Notes: generated from the sequence alone by a model not told the origin. Shown: positions 47,594-56,739, counted from the stretch's first letter. The stretch: 64,000 bases of DNA from Agrococcus terreus (GCF_014645235.1 NZ_BMLM01000001.1:620001-684000), one strand, 5' to 3'. Program-made: numbers and translations.

Positions 47594-48648
47594 CCCGCCT
47601 GCCCGCGATCCCGGGCGCCGTCGCCGGCCCCGACGGCCTGCCGCTGCACGTGGGCAGCCCCATCGCCGAGCAGCGCCGCCTGCGCGCGGGCGCGCCCGTG
47701 CTGCTGCCGCGCGACGTGCTGCGGCTCACCGGCCCCGACGCGCTGCCGTGGCTCGACTCCATCACGAGCCAGGCGATCGCCGAGCTCGCGCCCGGCGCCT
47801 CGACCGAGTCGCTCGTGCTCTCGCCGGAGGGGCGCATCGAGCACGCGATGCGGCTGCACCGCGACGCCGAGGGCGCGCTGTGGATCCTCGTCGACGCCGG
47901 CACGGGCGACGCGCTCGAGGCATGGCTGACCCGGATGCGGTTCTTCAAGCAGGTCGACATCGAGCGGCCGGAGGCGATCGTCGTGGGCAGCGCCGCGGAG
48001 CCCGCTGGCGAGATCGCGTGGATCGACGGGTGGCCCGAGGTCGCACCCGGCGGCGTCCGGTACGGCGAGCCGACGGGGGAGCCGTGGCGCTGGTCCGAGG
48101 CCGTCCTCGGCCTCGAGCACGCGGCCGCGCTCGACCCGTCGTCCTTCGTCGGCACGCTCGCGGTCGACGCGCTCCGCATCGCGGCCGGACGCCCCTCGCT
48201 CGCCGAGGTCGACGAGCGCACCATCCCGCACGAGCTCGACTGGCTGACGACCGCGGTGCACCTCTCGAAGGGCTGCTACCGCGGGCAGGAGACCGTCGCC
48301 AAGGTGCACAACCTCGGCGCCCCGCCGCGCCGCATCGTGCTGCTGCACCTCGACGGCAGCGAGGGCGCGCAGGTCGCGCACGGCGACGAGGTGCTCACCG
48401 GCGACGCCGTCGTCGGTCGTGTGACGTCCGCCGCGATCCACGACGAGCTCGGGCCGGTGGCGCTCGCGGTCGTGAAGCGCTCGGCGCCCGCCGACGCCGA
48501 CCTGATCGTGCGTACGGCCGAGGGCGTCGACGTCGCGGCCGCGCAGCAGTTGCTCGTGCCGCCGAGCGCCGGCCACGCGAACCGCCCGCCGCGCCTCCCG
48601 CGCCTCGGAGCGGTCCGCCGCCCGAGCGCCCCGCCGCCCGCCGGCTGA
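47590..48648 (+). CDS. ygfZ: YgfZ/GcvT-like folate-binding protein
   Basis: A 352-residue protein of the tRNA-modifying/iron-sulfur repair YgfZ family. The signature KGCYRGQETVAKVHNLG contains the key Cys. The N-terminal part (LTGPDALPWLDSITSQ) matches the GcvT fold that binds THF. YgfZ assists Fe-S enzymes under oxidative stress. GTG 47590 overlaps the nitrobindin-like gene, linking a heme and an Fe-S function in one operon. Confidence 0.92.
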   Translation: MTRLPAIPGAVAGPDGLPLHVGSPIAEQRRLRAGAPVLLPRDVLRLTGPDALPWLDSITSQAIAELAPGASTESLVLSPEGRIEHAMRLHRDAEGALWILVDAGTGDALEAWLTRMRFFKQVDIERPEAIVVGSAAEPAGEIAWIDGWPEVAPGGVRYGEPTGEPWRWSEAVLGLEHAAALDPSSFVGTLAVDALRIAAGRPSLAEVDERTIPHELDWLTTAVHLSKGCYRGQETVAKVHNLGAPPRRIVLLHLDGSEGAQVAHGDEVLTGDAVVGRVTSAAIHDELGPVALAVVKRSAPADADLIVRTAEGVDVAAAQQLLVPPSAGHANRPPRLPRLGAVRRPSAPPPAG

Positions 48649-48698
48649 CCCGCCGCGCCGACTCGCCGCGCTGGCCCGCGGCCGAGCCTCCGCATCCG

Positions 48699-48756
48699 TC
48701 GAACTTCCCCAAATCGGTACTTTCGGGTCGAAAAGTACTGATTCAGGGAAGTTCGA
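48699..48756. repeat. AT-richer palindromic element
   Basis: A 58-base imperfect hairpin: outer arms TCGAACTTCCC (48699-48709) / GGGAAGTTCGA (48746-48756) are exact, inner arms TCGGTACTTT (48714-48723) / AAAGTACTGA (48732-48741) have one G-T pair. It is clearly less G+C-rich than its surroundings. It sits between convergent ygfZ and the GH59 gene. Confidence 0.8.
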
Positions 48757-48858
48757 TGACGAGGACGGGGTCTTGGCGAGCGGATTTAAGCGGCGAGCGG
48801 GCTGCCGCACGCGCAGGAGCGGGGCCGGCGACGCCCGACCCCGCTCCCTCCGACGTCG

Positions 48859-51669
48859 CTACGGGTGCACCACCGCCCGGTCGACGTTGATCGTGCCGCC
48901 GCCCTCGACGGCGGTGAGCGTCAGCTCGTGCGCGCCGGGCTCGAGCGCCGCGCTCTCCCAGATGAGCTGGTTGCCGAGCCTCGGGTTGCCGCGGAAGTCG
49001 GCGGTGCCGACGAGCTCGCCGTCGACCCGCACCTCAGCCACGCCCTGGTTCGAGGCGCGGAGGCCGTACAGGTCGACCGAGGTGCCCACGAACCGCAGGG
49101 TCGCGGTGTCGCCCGGCACGCCCGACGACATCACCGAGGAGTGGAAGAGCTGCGTGCGGTTGATGCAGCCGGGGCAGGACAGCCAGTCGCCCTGGTAGTC
49201 CCAGCGGTAGAGCCCGACGCCCTCGACCTGGTCGTCGATCGACGACGGCCCGCCGTTCGGCGGCACGACGTCGAGGCCGTCGATCGCCACCCAGCCGCGG
49301 TCGCCGCGGTCGGTCGAGGTCACCTCGATGCGCAGCGTGTGCGCGCCGTCGGCGAGCACCGGCGTGCGCCACACGTGCTCGCCGACCTGCCCGCCCGCGC
49401 GCAGGGAGAGCGCGACCGGCGCGTTGCCGTCGACCGACACCTCGAGCGTGCCGCCGCGCGGCGACGTGAACGAGGTGAGCGCGGCCTGCGTGCCCTCGAA
49501 CGAGAGCTCGAGCACGTCGCCCGCGGTGCGGGACGCGTGGACGGTGCCGTCGCGCGCCTGGCGGATCGCCGGCGGCGTCAGCCCGCCGCACGCGCCCCGC
49601 GCGTCGCCGCACTGCACCCATCCGCCGCCCGTCGTCGTCGCGTCGGCGTCGTCGAGCTCCATGATCGGCGCGAGCGGCTCGATCGCCAGGTCGGCGAACT
49701 GCAGGCGCGAGTAGTCGCCCGAGAGGCCGGCCATGCCGGAGGTCCAGGTGCTGTCGCGCACCTCGCCCACCTGCTCGCCGTCGACCTCGGCGACGATGCG
49801 GTCCTCGTCGAACGAGATCGCCAGCTCGTGCCAGCCGGCGCCCGCGTCGACGGTGCCGCTCGCGAGCTCGACCCAGGCCTTGCCGCCCAGCTCGCCGCGG
49901 CCGATCGACCACGTGCCGTCCGACGACAGGCTCGCGCCGTAGCCGTTCGGCACGGGCTGCATGGCGTCGTTCGAGACGCGGCCGAGCACCTGCGCGGTGC
50001 CGCCCTCGGGCACGTAGGCGTCGACGCCCACGCGGTAGTCCGACCAGCCGAGGTCGCCGATGATCGTCGTCGGCTGCTTCCACGCCGCCCACGAGATGGC
50101 CGGCTGCGGCGAGACCTGCGTGAGGCAGGTGCCCTCGCGCTCCTCGCAGTCGCGGATCTCGTACGCGCCCTCCATCTGCGACAGGTACGGGGTCTGGCCG
50201 CTCGGCCCGCCGTCAGCGAGGTCGTCCGTGTACGGGAAGGGGAAGCCCGACTCGGGCTGGCCCACGGCGTCGCCCTTGCCCTGGCCCGTCGTGGTCGTCA
50301 CGGTGACGACCGAGTCGGCGGGCACGGTGACCTCGTAGCTGCCGTCGCCGGCGGGCACGAGGTCGGGCTGCTGCACGAACCAGGAGTCCTCGGTGGACTG
50401 CCACACGTGGAGGTCGCCCGCGGTGAGGCCGTCGGCGACCTCGATTCGCACGGTCTGGGACTCGGTGGTGCCGATCCGCTCGATGACGGTCGACCAGTCG
50501 CCGGAGTCGGGGGCGCGGCGGGTGACCATGCTGCCCTGCAGCGGGTCGGTGCCCACGAGGAAGCGGCTCGCGCCGTCGACGTGGATCCAGCCGGGCTCGA
50601 CGAACTGCGTCGTGTGCGCGACCGTCCAGATCGCCGACTGTACCTGGTAGGCGCCCGACCACGGCGTGTTCGAGCGCATGAGGCCCGCGTCCGAGATGCT
50701 GAGGCCGTCGTAGTAGGCGGTGAGCAGGTTCCAGAACTGGACGCCGGTGATCTTGCCGCGCAGGTACGCGTTGTTGATGAGCGACGGCACGGCCTTCGGC
50801 GCGCCGCCGGCGCCCCACTCTGCCGACCAGGGCCCGCCCTCCGAGATCCACAGCGGCTTGCCGAGCGCCTGCGCGTTGGCGGAGCTGGGGCCGGTGGAGT
50901 AGTGGTTGCCGAGCAGGTCGACGGCGTCGAACAGCTCGGGGTTCGCCGCCATGTCGACCGCGATCGGCCACTCGCCCTTCACGGCCGCCTCGTCGGAGGC
51001 GATGATGCGCACGTCCTCGTAGCCGGCCGCGTCGAGCGCGGCGCGGAAGTCGATGATCCAGTCGATCTCGTAGTGGCGCTCGTTGCGCACGCCCATGTTG
51101 TCGATCGTGAGGCCGTGCTGGTCGGCGCAGCCGAGCCACTCGAGGAAGTACCGGATGCTCGCCTCGGAGTAGTAGCCGCCCGCGTCCTGGATCCAGCCGG
51201 GCGCGGCCCAGGCGAGGCCGCCGAGGTTGATGTCGGGGTTGCGCTCGACCGCCTCCTCCATGAGCCACCACTCGTAGCCGGCGTCGCAGTCGACGACGTC
51301 GGCGGTGTGCATGTGACTCGACTCGGAGCCGTCGGTGGTGTTGGAGTCGCCGGCGATCTCGACCTTGAGCATCTCGAGCGAGGCGCCGTAGCCGGGGCGG
51401 AACAGGTAGTCGAGGATCTCGTCGCGCTCGGCCGCGGGGTAGTCGAGCAGGAGGCGCGAGGTCGCGCCGCCGCCGGAGACCGCGCCGACGCCGTCGTAGG
51501 CGCGCCCGTCGGTCGAGGTGCCGACGACGACGTCGACGGGCTCGGCCGCGAGGGCCGCGGGGGCGCTCATGAGGGCGGAGCCCGCGACGCCGATGGCGGC
51601 GATCGCGGCGAGGCCGGTGCGTGCGCGCAGCGGCGGCCTGGGTCGGGTGGTGCTTCGGGTCTCGTGCAT
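48859..51669 (-). CDS. Secreted GH59 galactocerebrosidase-like glycoside hydrolase
   Basis: A 936-residue exported enzyme. The signal peptide ends near AALAAEP (~residue 42). The TIM barrel (to ~350) is strikingly like animal galactocerebrosidase: GVGAVSGGGATSRLLLDYP, LDYLFRPGYGASLEMLKVEI and TTDGSESSHMH. Acid/base Glu is in GVRNERHYE and the nucleophile in LWISEGGPWS. A beta-sandwich and lectin-like domain (~500-650) follow, then two carbohydrate-binding-like modules to the end. It should cleave beta-galactosides, perhaps galactolipids; the true substrate is unknown. ATG 51669 is 9 bases after GAGGAGGT. A LacI-type operator lies at the promoter. Confidence 0.88.
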   Translation of the reverse strand: MHETRSTTRPRPPLRARTGLAAIAAIGVAGSALMSAPAALAAEPVDVVVGTSTDGRAYDGVGAVSGGGATSRLLLDYPAAERDEILDYLFRPGYGASLEMLKVEIAGDSNTTDGSESSHMHTADVVDCDAGYEWWLMEEAVERNPDINLGGLAWAAPGWIQDAGGYYSEASIRYFLEWLGCADQHGLTIDNMGVRNERHYEIDWIIDFRAALDAAGYEDVRIIASDEAAVKGEWPIAVDMAANPELFDAVDLLGNHYSTGPSSANAQALGKPLWISEGGPWSAEWGAGGAPKAVPSLINNAYLRGKITGVQFWNLLTAYYDGLSISDAGLMRSNTPWSGAYQVQSAIWTVAHTTQFVEPGWIHVDGASRFLVGTDPLQGSMVTRRAPDSGDWSTVIERIGTTESQTVRIEVADGLTAGDLHVWQSTEDSWFVQQPDLVPAGDGSYEVTVPADSVVTVTTTTGQGKGDAVGQPESGFPFPYTDDLADGGPSGQTPYLSQMEGAYEIRDCEEREGTCLTQVSPQPAISWAAWKQPTTIIGDLGWSDYRVGVDAYVPEGGTAQVLGRVSNDAMQPVPNGYGASLSSDGTWSIGRGELGGKAWVELASGTVDAGAGWHELAISFDEDRIVAEVDGEQVGEVRDSTWTSGMAGLSGDYSRLQFADLAIEPLAPIMELDDADATTTGGGWVQCGDARGACGGLTPPAIRQARDGTVHASRTAGDVLELSFEGTQAALTSFTSPRGGTLEVSVDGNAPVALSLRAGGQVGEHVWRTPVLADGAHTLRIEVTSTDRGDRGWVAIDGLDVVPPNGGPSSIDDQVEGVGLYRWDYQGDWLSCPGCINRTQLFHSSVMSSGVPGDTATLRFVGTSVDLYGLRASNQGVAEVRVDGELVGTADFRGNPRLGNQLIWESAALEPGAHELTLTAVEGGGTINVDRAVVHP

Positions 51670-51749
51670 CGGTCGCATACCTCCTCGTATGGACGCGCCG
51701 CGAGCGGCGCCCCGCGGGTCCGACCTCGTCGTCGACCCCGTCGCGGGCG

Positions 51750-51778
51750 ATGTTAACGGTAACATTCGTGAGGGTCAA
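51750..51778 (-). promoter_or_regulatory. GH59 promoter with LacI-type operator
   Basis: On the complement: TTGACC (51773-51778), an exact 17-base spacer, TAACAT (51750-51755). The palindrome ATGTTA-CCGT-TAACAT (51750-51765) has a central CG typical of LacI-family operators and covers the -10. The adjacent LacI-family gene is the likely repressor. Confidence 0.85.
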
Positions 51779-51923
51779 GGCTTGGCCGATCCTGAGGTCG
51801 CGCACAGGTCGAGCGGGCATGCACCGCCGGCCCACTGCATCGGAGGCGTCCGCGCGGACGGTCGTCGACACAGCACTCGGTCCGCCGACGGCGGAACGAG
51901 CACGCTGCCGGCGTCCGCCCGGC

Positions 51924-52934
51924 TCAGGCCGCGGCGGCCCCCGCCGTCGACGCCCGAACCACGAGCGTCGGCGCGATCGGCGCCACCGACGTCGCGCCGT
52001 CCCCGCGGAGCGCGGCGACCACCGCCGCCACGGCGCGCTCGCCGAGCTCGGCGAAGTCCTGCCGCACGGTCGTGAGCGGCGGCGTGAAGTGGCGCGACTC
52101 CGGGATGTCGTCGAAGCCGACGATGCTCACGTCCTCCGGCACGCGCACCCCGCGCTCGCCGAGGCCGTGCAGGATGCCGAGCGCGATCTGGTCGTTCGCG
52201 GCGAAGACCGCCCCGCGATCGAGCTCGGCGCCCGCGGCGAAGGCGTAGCCGGCGTCGGCGGTCCAGGCGTCGAGCTGCGCGACCTCGGGCTCGAGGCCCG
52301 CCGCGGCCATCGCGGCGCGGTACGCCTCGGTGCGGGCGGTCGCGTCGAGCCAGTCGTCGGGGCCGGCGGCGTGGACGATCCGGCGGTGGCCCAGGGCGAG
52401 CAGGTGCTCGACGGCGAGCCGCGCGCCCGCGGCCTGGTCGACGCCCGCGGTGGGGAAGTCGTCCTCGGCGTGCGACGAGAGCACCACCGCCGGCACGCCC
52501 CGGTGGGCCGCGCGGAGCAGCCCGATCGACGACGCCCGGGGCGCGATGAGCAGCAGGGCGTCCACGCCCTGCGCGAGGGCGTGGTCGACGGCCGCGGTGG
52601 CGTCCGAGGCCCGCGCCCCGCCGATGCTCACCGCCGCGACGGCGTACCCGGCCGCATGCGCGGCCTCCTCGATGCCGCGCAGCGTGCTCGCGGGCCCGTA
52701 CTCGACGGCGCTGTCGACGATGACGCCGATGCGGTCGGAGCGCCGCGTCGCGAGCGCCCGGGCCGCGCGGTTGGGCGTGTAGTCGAGCCGCGCCATCGCC
52801 TGCAGCACCCGCTCGCGGGTCGCGGGCCGGATGCTCGGATGGCCGTTGAGCACGCGCGAGACGGTCATCGCCGAGACCTGGGCGGCCTGGGCGACGTCGC
52901 GGATGCTCGCGCGAGCGCGCTCGGTGCCGGCCAT
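51924..52934 (-). CDS. LacI-family transcriptional regulator
   Basis: A 336-residue repressor. The helix-turn-helix SIRDVAQAAQVSAMTVSRVL is at residues 10-29 and the hinge PNRAARALATRRSDRIGVIV follows. The sugar-binding domain includes DDIPESRHFTPPLTTVRQDF. It lies just upstream of the GH59 gene in the same direction, with an operator between them. The inducer is probably a galactoside released by the enzyme (inference). ATG 52934 follows TACGAT (52941-52946, complement) with 6 bases between, leaderless. Confidence 0.93.
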   Translation of the reverse strand: MAGTERARASIRDVAQAAQVSAMTVSRVLNGHPSIRPATRERVLQAMARLDYTPNRAARALATRRSDRIGVIVDSAVEYGPASTLRGIEEAAHAAGYAVAAVSIGGARASDATAAVDHALAQGVDALLLIAPRASSIGLLRAAHRGVPAVVLSSHAEDDFPTAGVDQAAGARLAVEHLLALGHRRIVHAAGPDDWLDATARTEAYRAAMAAAGLEPEVAQLDAWTADAGYAFAAGAELDRGAVFAANDQIALGILHGLGERGVRVPEDVSIVGFDDIPESRHFTPPLTTVRQDFAELGERAVAAVVAALRGDGATSVAPIAPTLVVRASTAGAAAA

Positions 52935-52965
52935 GCTCGGATCGTAGGGCCTGCGGCGCGGCCGG

Positions 52966-53802
52966 TCAGGCAGGCGCGACCGCCGACCAGGCGAGCGTGA
53001 GCTCGCCGAGCCGCCACCGCGCGGGGCCTCCGGCCACCGGCCAGCCGCCTGCCCGCAGTGCCCCCACGGCCGCGACCCAGCGCTGCGTGGCGCTCAAGTC
53101 GGCGAGCGGCGCGTGCGTCGCCCACGCCCGGTCGAGGTCGACGAGCAGGGCGTGGATGCGCTCGCCCGGCACGTTGCGGTGGATGAGCGCCTTCGGCAGC
53201 CGCTCGGCGACGACCGAGGGCGCGGGGCAGGGCTCGGTGCCGAGCTCGTCGACCTTCAGCGCGATCGTGAGCGAGCGGGGCCCGCCCGCGTCGAGCGCCA
53301 CCCAGGAGGCGACGCGGCCCACCTCGTTCGAGGTGCCCTCGACGAGCAGCCCGCCCGGGGCGAGCCGCGCGAGCATCGTCGCCCAGTGCCCCGCGACCTC
53401 GGCCTCGTCGTACTGCCGCAGCACGTTCATCGCCCGGATCACGTGGGGGCGCCGCGCGGCGGGCACCTCGAAGCCGCCGCGCGCGAACGCGACCCGCGCA
53501 TCCGCCGCGATCGCCCGGCCGTACCGCTCCGGCCCCGCCGCCCGCGCCGCCGCGAGCTCGGCGGTGGCGAGCGCCACCCGCTCGGGGTCGATCTCGAGGC
53601 CGAGCACCTCGACGTCCGGGTTGCCGCGCGCGAGCCGCTCGTGCAGCTCGAGGCTCGTCGTGGCGCTCGCGCCGTAGCCGAGGTCGACGACGAGGCACCC
53701 GGGCACGCGCGCCGCGGGCTGCGCCGCGATCCAGCGGTCGACGCGACGCAGGCGGTTGACGCCCGTCGTCCCTCGCGTGATGCGACCCACCGGCTTCGCC
53801 AC
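52966..53802 (-). CDS. SAM-dependent methyltransferase-like protein
   Basis: A 278-residue class I Rossmann protein. Motif I is LVVDLGYGASATTS at about residues 37-50, followed by VLGLEIDPERVALA (SAM ribose-binding acid) and LAPGGLLVEGTSNE. The second half is atypical for small-molecule methyltransferases and the substrate is unknown. GTG 53802 lies 6 bases after CAGGAT (53809-53814, complement), probably leaderless. It ends 31 bp before the LacI gene begins, but that gene has its own -10. Confidence 0.75.
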   Translation of the reverse strand: MAKPVGRITRGTTGVNRLRRVDRWIAAQPAARVPGCLVVDLGYGASATTSLELHERLARGNPDVEVLGLEIDPERVALATAELAAARAAGPERYGRAIAADARVAFARGGFEVPAARRPHVIRAMNVLRQYDEAEVAGHWATMLARLAPGGLLVEGTSNEVGRVASWVALDAGGPRSLTIALKVDELGTEPCPAPSVVAERLPKALIHRNVPGERIHALLVDLDRAWATHAPLADLSATQRWVAAVGALRAGGWPVAGGPARWRLGELTLAWSAVAPA

Positions 53803-53914
53803 CCGTCCATCCTGGCGGACGCCCGAGCGTCCGGTGCTCGGATCCGGCGCGTCGGGTGGTCGAGGCGCACTTCGCGGTCACGCCGCGGCAACCTGCGCTG
53901 GCTAGGCTGGCGGC

Positions 53915-54664
53915 ATGACCGAGCGCACCCTCATCCTGCTCCGCCACGGCCAGTCGACGTGGAACGAGAAGAACCTGTTCACCGGATGGGTCGACGTGCG
54001 GCTCACGCCTAAGGGCGAGGAGGAGGCCCGCCGCGGCGGCGAGCTGCTCGCCGAGCACGGCCTGCTGCCCGACGTGCTCTACACGTCGCTCCTCACCCGT
54101 GCGATCCAGACCGCGAACCTCGCGCTCGACGCCGCCGACCGCGCGTGGATCCCGGTGACCCGCTCGTGGCGCCTCAACGAGCGCCACTACGGCGACCTGC
54201 AGGGCAAGGACAAGGCCGAGACGCTCGAGCAGTACGGCGAGGAGCAGTTCATGCTCTGGCGCCGTTCGTTCGACGTGCCGCCGCCCGTCATCGCCGACGA
54301 CAACGAGTACTCGCAGGCCGGCGACGAGCGCTACGCGGGCATCGACGGCGACGTGCCCGCCACCGAGTGCCTCAAGGACGTCATCGAGCGCTTCCTGCCC
54401 TACTGGGAGTCGACGATCTCGAAGGACCTCGACGCGGGCCGCACCGTGCTCGTCACGGCGCACGGCAACTCGCTGCGCGCGCTCGTGAAGCACCTCGACG
54501 GCATCTCCGACGACGACATCGCGGCGCTGAACATCCCCACGGGCATCCCGCTCGTCTACAAGCTGGGCGACGACAACATGCCGCTCGGCCCGGGCGAGTA
54601 CCTCGACCCGGAGGCCGCGGCCGCGGGTGCGGCGGCGGTGGCGGCGCAGGGGAACAAGCACTGA
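53915..54664 (+). CDS. gpmA: 2,3-bisphosphoglycerate-dependent phosphoglycerate mutase
   Basis: A glycolytic enzyme interconverting 3- and 2-phosphoglycerate. 249 residues. The phosphohistidine is in [20 protein letters not shown]; other active-site parts are [28 protein letters not shown] and [23 protein letters not shown] (53903-53908) ends 6 bases before ATG, leaderless. The C-terminal ~15 residues are an Ala-rich tail. Confidence 0.97.
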   Translation: MTERTLILLRHGQSTWNEKNLFTGWVDVRLTPKGEEEARRGGELLAEHGLLPDVLYTSLLTRAIQTANLALDAADRAWIPVTRSWRLNERHYGDLQGKDKAETLEQYGEEQFMLWRRSFDVPPPVIADDNEYSQAGDERYAGIDGDVPATECLKDVIERFLPYWESTISKDLDAGRTVLVTAHGNSLRALVKHLDGISDDDIAALNIPTGIPLVYKLGDDNMPLGPGEYLDPEAAAAGAAAVAAQGNKH

Positions 54665-54681
54665 CCTCCTCGCACGCATGG

Positions 54682-54713
54682 CGAAGGGCCCCCGCCGCGG
54701 CGGGGGCCCTTCG
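54682..54713. terminator. Bidirectional terminator between gpmA and phoU
   Basis: CGAAGGGCCCCCGCCG (54682-54697) and its exact complement (54698-54713) abut, so the hairpin forms with a few central bases as loop. Confidence 0.85.
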
Positions 54714-54730
54714 TCCTGCGGTCCGGAGGC

Positions 54731-55420
54731 TCAGGCCTCGGGCTGCACCGGCTCGAGGTCGTGCTCGTGCGGCTCGGCGCCCACCCAGTCGCCCGTCGCG
54801 AGGTACTTGACCTTGCGGGCGATGCCGACCGCGTGGTCGGCGAAGCGCTCGTGGTAGCGGCTCGCGAGGGTCGCGTCGACCGTCGCGTGCGCCGCGCCCT
54901 CCCACGCGGTGCCGAGCACCTGCGCGAAGACCTGGCGGTGGAGGCGGTCGACGTGCTCGTCGGCGGCCTCGATGCGCTCGGCGATCGAGAGGTCCTGCGT
55001 CTCGAGCAGCTCGCGCAGCAGCGTCGCGACCTCGATGTCGTGGCGGCCCATCTCGGCGAACGTCGGCTGCAGCGACTCCGGCACCACCTGCATCGGGAAG
55101 CGGTAGCGGGCGAGCATGGCGATGTGGCGGGCGAGGTCGCCCATGCGCTCGAGCGATGCCGAGATCCGCAGGGCCGACACGACGATGCGGAGGTCGCGGG
55201 CGACGGGGGACTGGCGCGCGATGATGTCGATCGCGAGCTCGTCGAGCGCGGCGGCCTTGTCGTCGATGAGCGGGTCGCTCGCGATCACCTGCTCGGCGAG
55301 CTGGACGTTCGACTCGCCGAACGCCTGCACCGCGGTGCTGATCGAGACGACGACGTGGCCGGCGATGTCGACGAGGCGCTCCTGCACCTCGGCGAGCTCC
55401 TGCTGGAAGACTTCGCGCAT
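54731..55420 (-). CDS. phoU: Phosphate signalling protein PhoU
   Basis: A 229-residue two-repeat helical protein. Metal-cluster motifs ERMGDLARHIAML and, in the second repeat, RYHERFADHAVGIARKV are present. PhoU links Pst transport to the SenX3 sensor and keeps the regulon off when phosphate is plentiful. ATG 55420 with AAGGAG upstream is chosen over an ATG 45 bases earlier. It diverges from senX3-regX3 across a 173-base region that holds PHO-type repeats. Confidence 0.96.
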   Translation of the reverse strand: MREVFQQELAEVQERLVDIAGHVVVSISTAVQAFGESNVQLAEQVIASDPLIDDKAAALDELAIDIIARQSPVARDLRIVVSALRISASLERMGDLARHIAMLARYRFPMQVVPESLQPTFAEMGRHDIEVATLLRELLETQDLSIAERIEAADEHVDRLHRQVFAQVLGTAWEGAAHATVDATLASRYHERFADHAVGIARKVKYLATGDWVGAEPHEHDLEPVQPEA

Positions 55421-55493
55421 GGCTCCTGCTCCTTGTGCTGGTCCGGACCGACGGGACGCGGGCACGGTTCGGATCCCGAGTGTTGCCGGGCAA

Positions 55494-55522
55494 GGTTACC
55501 GCCGGGTGACGGCTCGCTGAAC
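55494..55522 (-). promoter_or_regulatory. Triple PHO-box repeats between phoU and senX3
   Basis: On the complement: GTTCAGC (55516-55522), CGTCACC (55505-55511), GGTAACC (55494-55500), each exactly 11 bp apart. Each matches the GTTCACC consensus at four to six of seven positions. This suggests autoregulation by RegX3 of phoU, and perhaps of senX3. Confidence 0.6.
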
Positions 55523-55593
55523 GCATGGGGCCGGTGCGGCGCGCAGCCGCCGCGTGGCCGGGAGGGCCTCCGGGGCGCCGCTAGATTGGTCGC

Positions 55594-56739
55594 GTGGATG
55601 CCGCCTGGTACGTCCTCCTCTCGCTCCTGCTGGGCTTCGCCGTCGGAGCGCTCTCGGTGCACCTGCTCGGCGTCGCCGCGCAGCGCGGCCGCCGCGTGAT
55701 GGCGATCGCGAGCGAGCCCGTGCCCGACGGCATCGCCTCGATGGTCGGGGTGCTGGAGTCGGCGGGCGTCGTGCTCGACGGCTCGAACCAGGTCATCCTC
55801 TCCTCGCCCGGCGCCGAGGCGCTCGACCTCGTCGAGGGCCGCCACCTGCGGGTGCCGGCGCTCGTCGAGCACGCCCGCCGCATCTGGCGCACCGGCGAGG
55901 CCGAGACCTTCGAGCTCGCGCACCGCCGCGGCCGCATCGGCACCGGCACCGAGCTGCAGCTGCGCGTGCGCATCACGCCGCTCGGCAATCGCTTCCTGCT
56001 GCTGCTCGCCGCCGACCGCACCGAGGAGGTGCGCCTCGCCGGCGTGCGCCGCGACTTCGTCGCGAACGTCAGCCACGAGCTGAAGACGCCCATCGGGGCG
56101 GTCGCGGTGCTCGCCGAGGCGATCGAGGCGGCCTCCGAGGACCCGGAGCGGGTGCGCGCCTTCTCGAAGCGCATGCAGGTGGAGGCGGAGCGCCTCGGCC
56201 GCATGACGAAGGAGATCATCGACCTCTCGCGCATCCAGGCCGACGACCCGCTCGAGGACGCGGCGCGCGTGCCGATCGCGCGGGTCGTCGACGTGGCCGT
56301 CGACCGCAACCGCGTGGCCGCCGACGCGAAGCGGATGCGGATCATCCCCCGCGTGCTCGACGACGTCGAGGTGCTCGGCTCGGAGGAGCTGCTCACCACC
56401 GCGCTGCAGAACCTCGTCGCGAACGCCGTGCAGTACTCGCCGGAGGCGACCCACGTCGGCGTCGGCGTGCGGGTGCAGGACGGGATCGTCGAGATCGCGG
56501 TCACCGACAAGGGCGTCGGCATCGCGCAGGAGGACCGGGAGCGCGTGTTCGAGCGCTTCTACCGCGTCGACCCCGCGCGCAGCCGCGTCACGGGCGGCAC
56601 GGGCCTCGGCCTCAGCATCGTGAAGCACGTCGCCGTCACGCACGGCGGCGAGGTCACGCTCTGGTCGCGTCCCGGGCAGGGCTCGACCTTCACCCTGCGG
56701 CTGCCCGCCGCATCCCATCACCGCGAGGAGACCGCATGA
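55594..56739 (+). CDS. senX3: Sensor histidine kinase SenX3
   Basis: A 381-residue membrane kinase. Two N-terminal hydrophobic segments (WYVLLSLLLGFAVGALSVHL) are followed by a PAS-like region (residues ~50-145). The phospho-His is in FVANVSHELKTPIGAVAVLA; the ATPase part has LQNLVANAVQYSP, DKGVGIAQEDRERVFERFYR and GGTGLGLSIVKH. It senses phosphate status with PhoU. GTG 55594 is 6 bases after TAGATT (55582-55587). The stop overlaps regX3. Confidence 0.96.
   Translation: MDAAWYVLLSLLLGFAVGALSVHLLGVAAQRGRRVMAIASEPVPDGIASMVGVLESAGVVLDGSNQVILSSPGAEALDLVEGRHLRVPALVEHARRIWRTGEAETFELAHRRGRIGTGTELQLRVRITPLGNRFLLLLAADRTEEVRLAGVRRDFVANVSHELKTPIGAVAVLAEAIEAASEDPERVRAFSKRMQVEAERLGRMTKEIIDLSRIQADDPLEDAARVPIARVVDVAVDRNRVAADAKRMRIIPRVLDDVEVLGSEELLTTALQNLVANAVQYSPEATHVGVGVRVQDGIVEIAVTDKGVGIAQEDRERVFERFYRVDPARSRVTGGTGLGLSIVKHVAVTHGGEVTLWSRPGQGSTFTLRLPAASHHREETA

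Noticed and set aside
48699-48756. Possible LexA box from TCGAAC and GTTCGA
   Set aside because: The half-sites are 46 bases apart instead of 4, so this is a hairpin element and not an SOS box.
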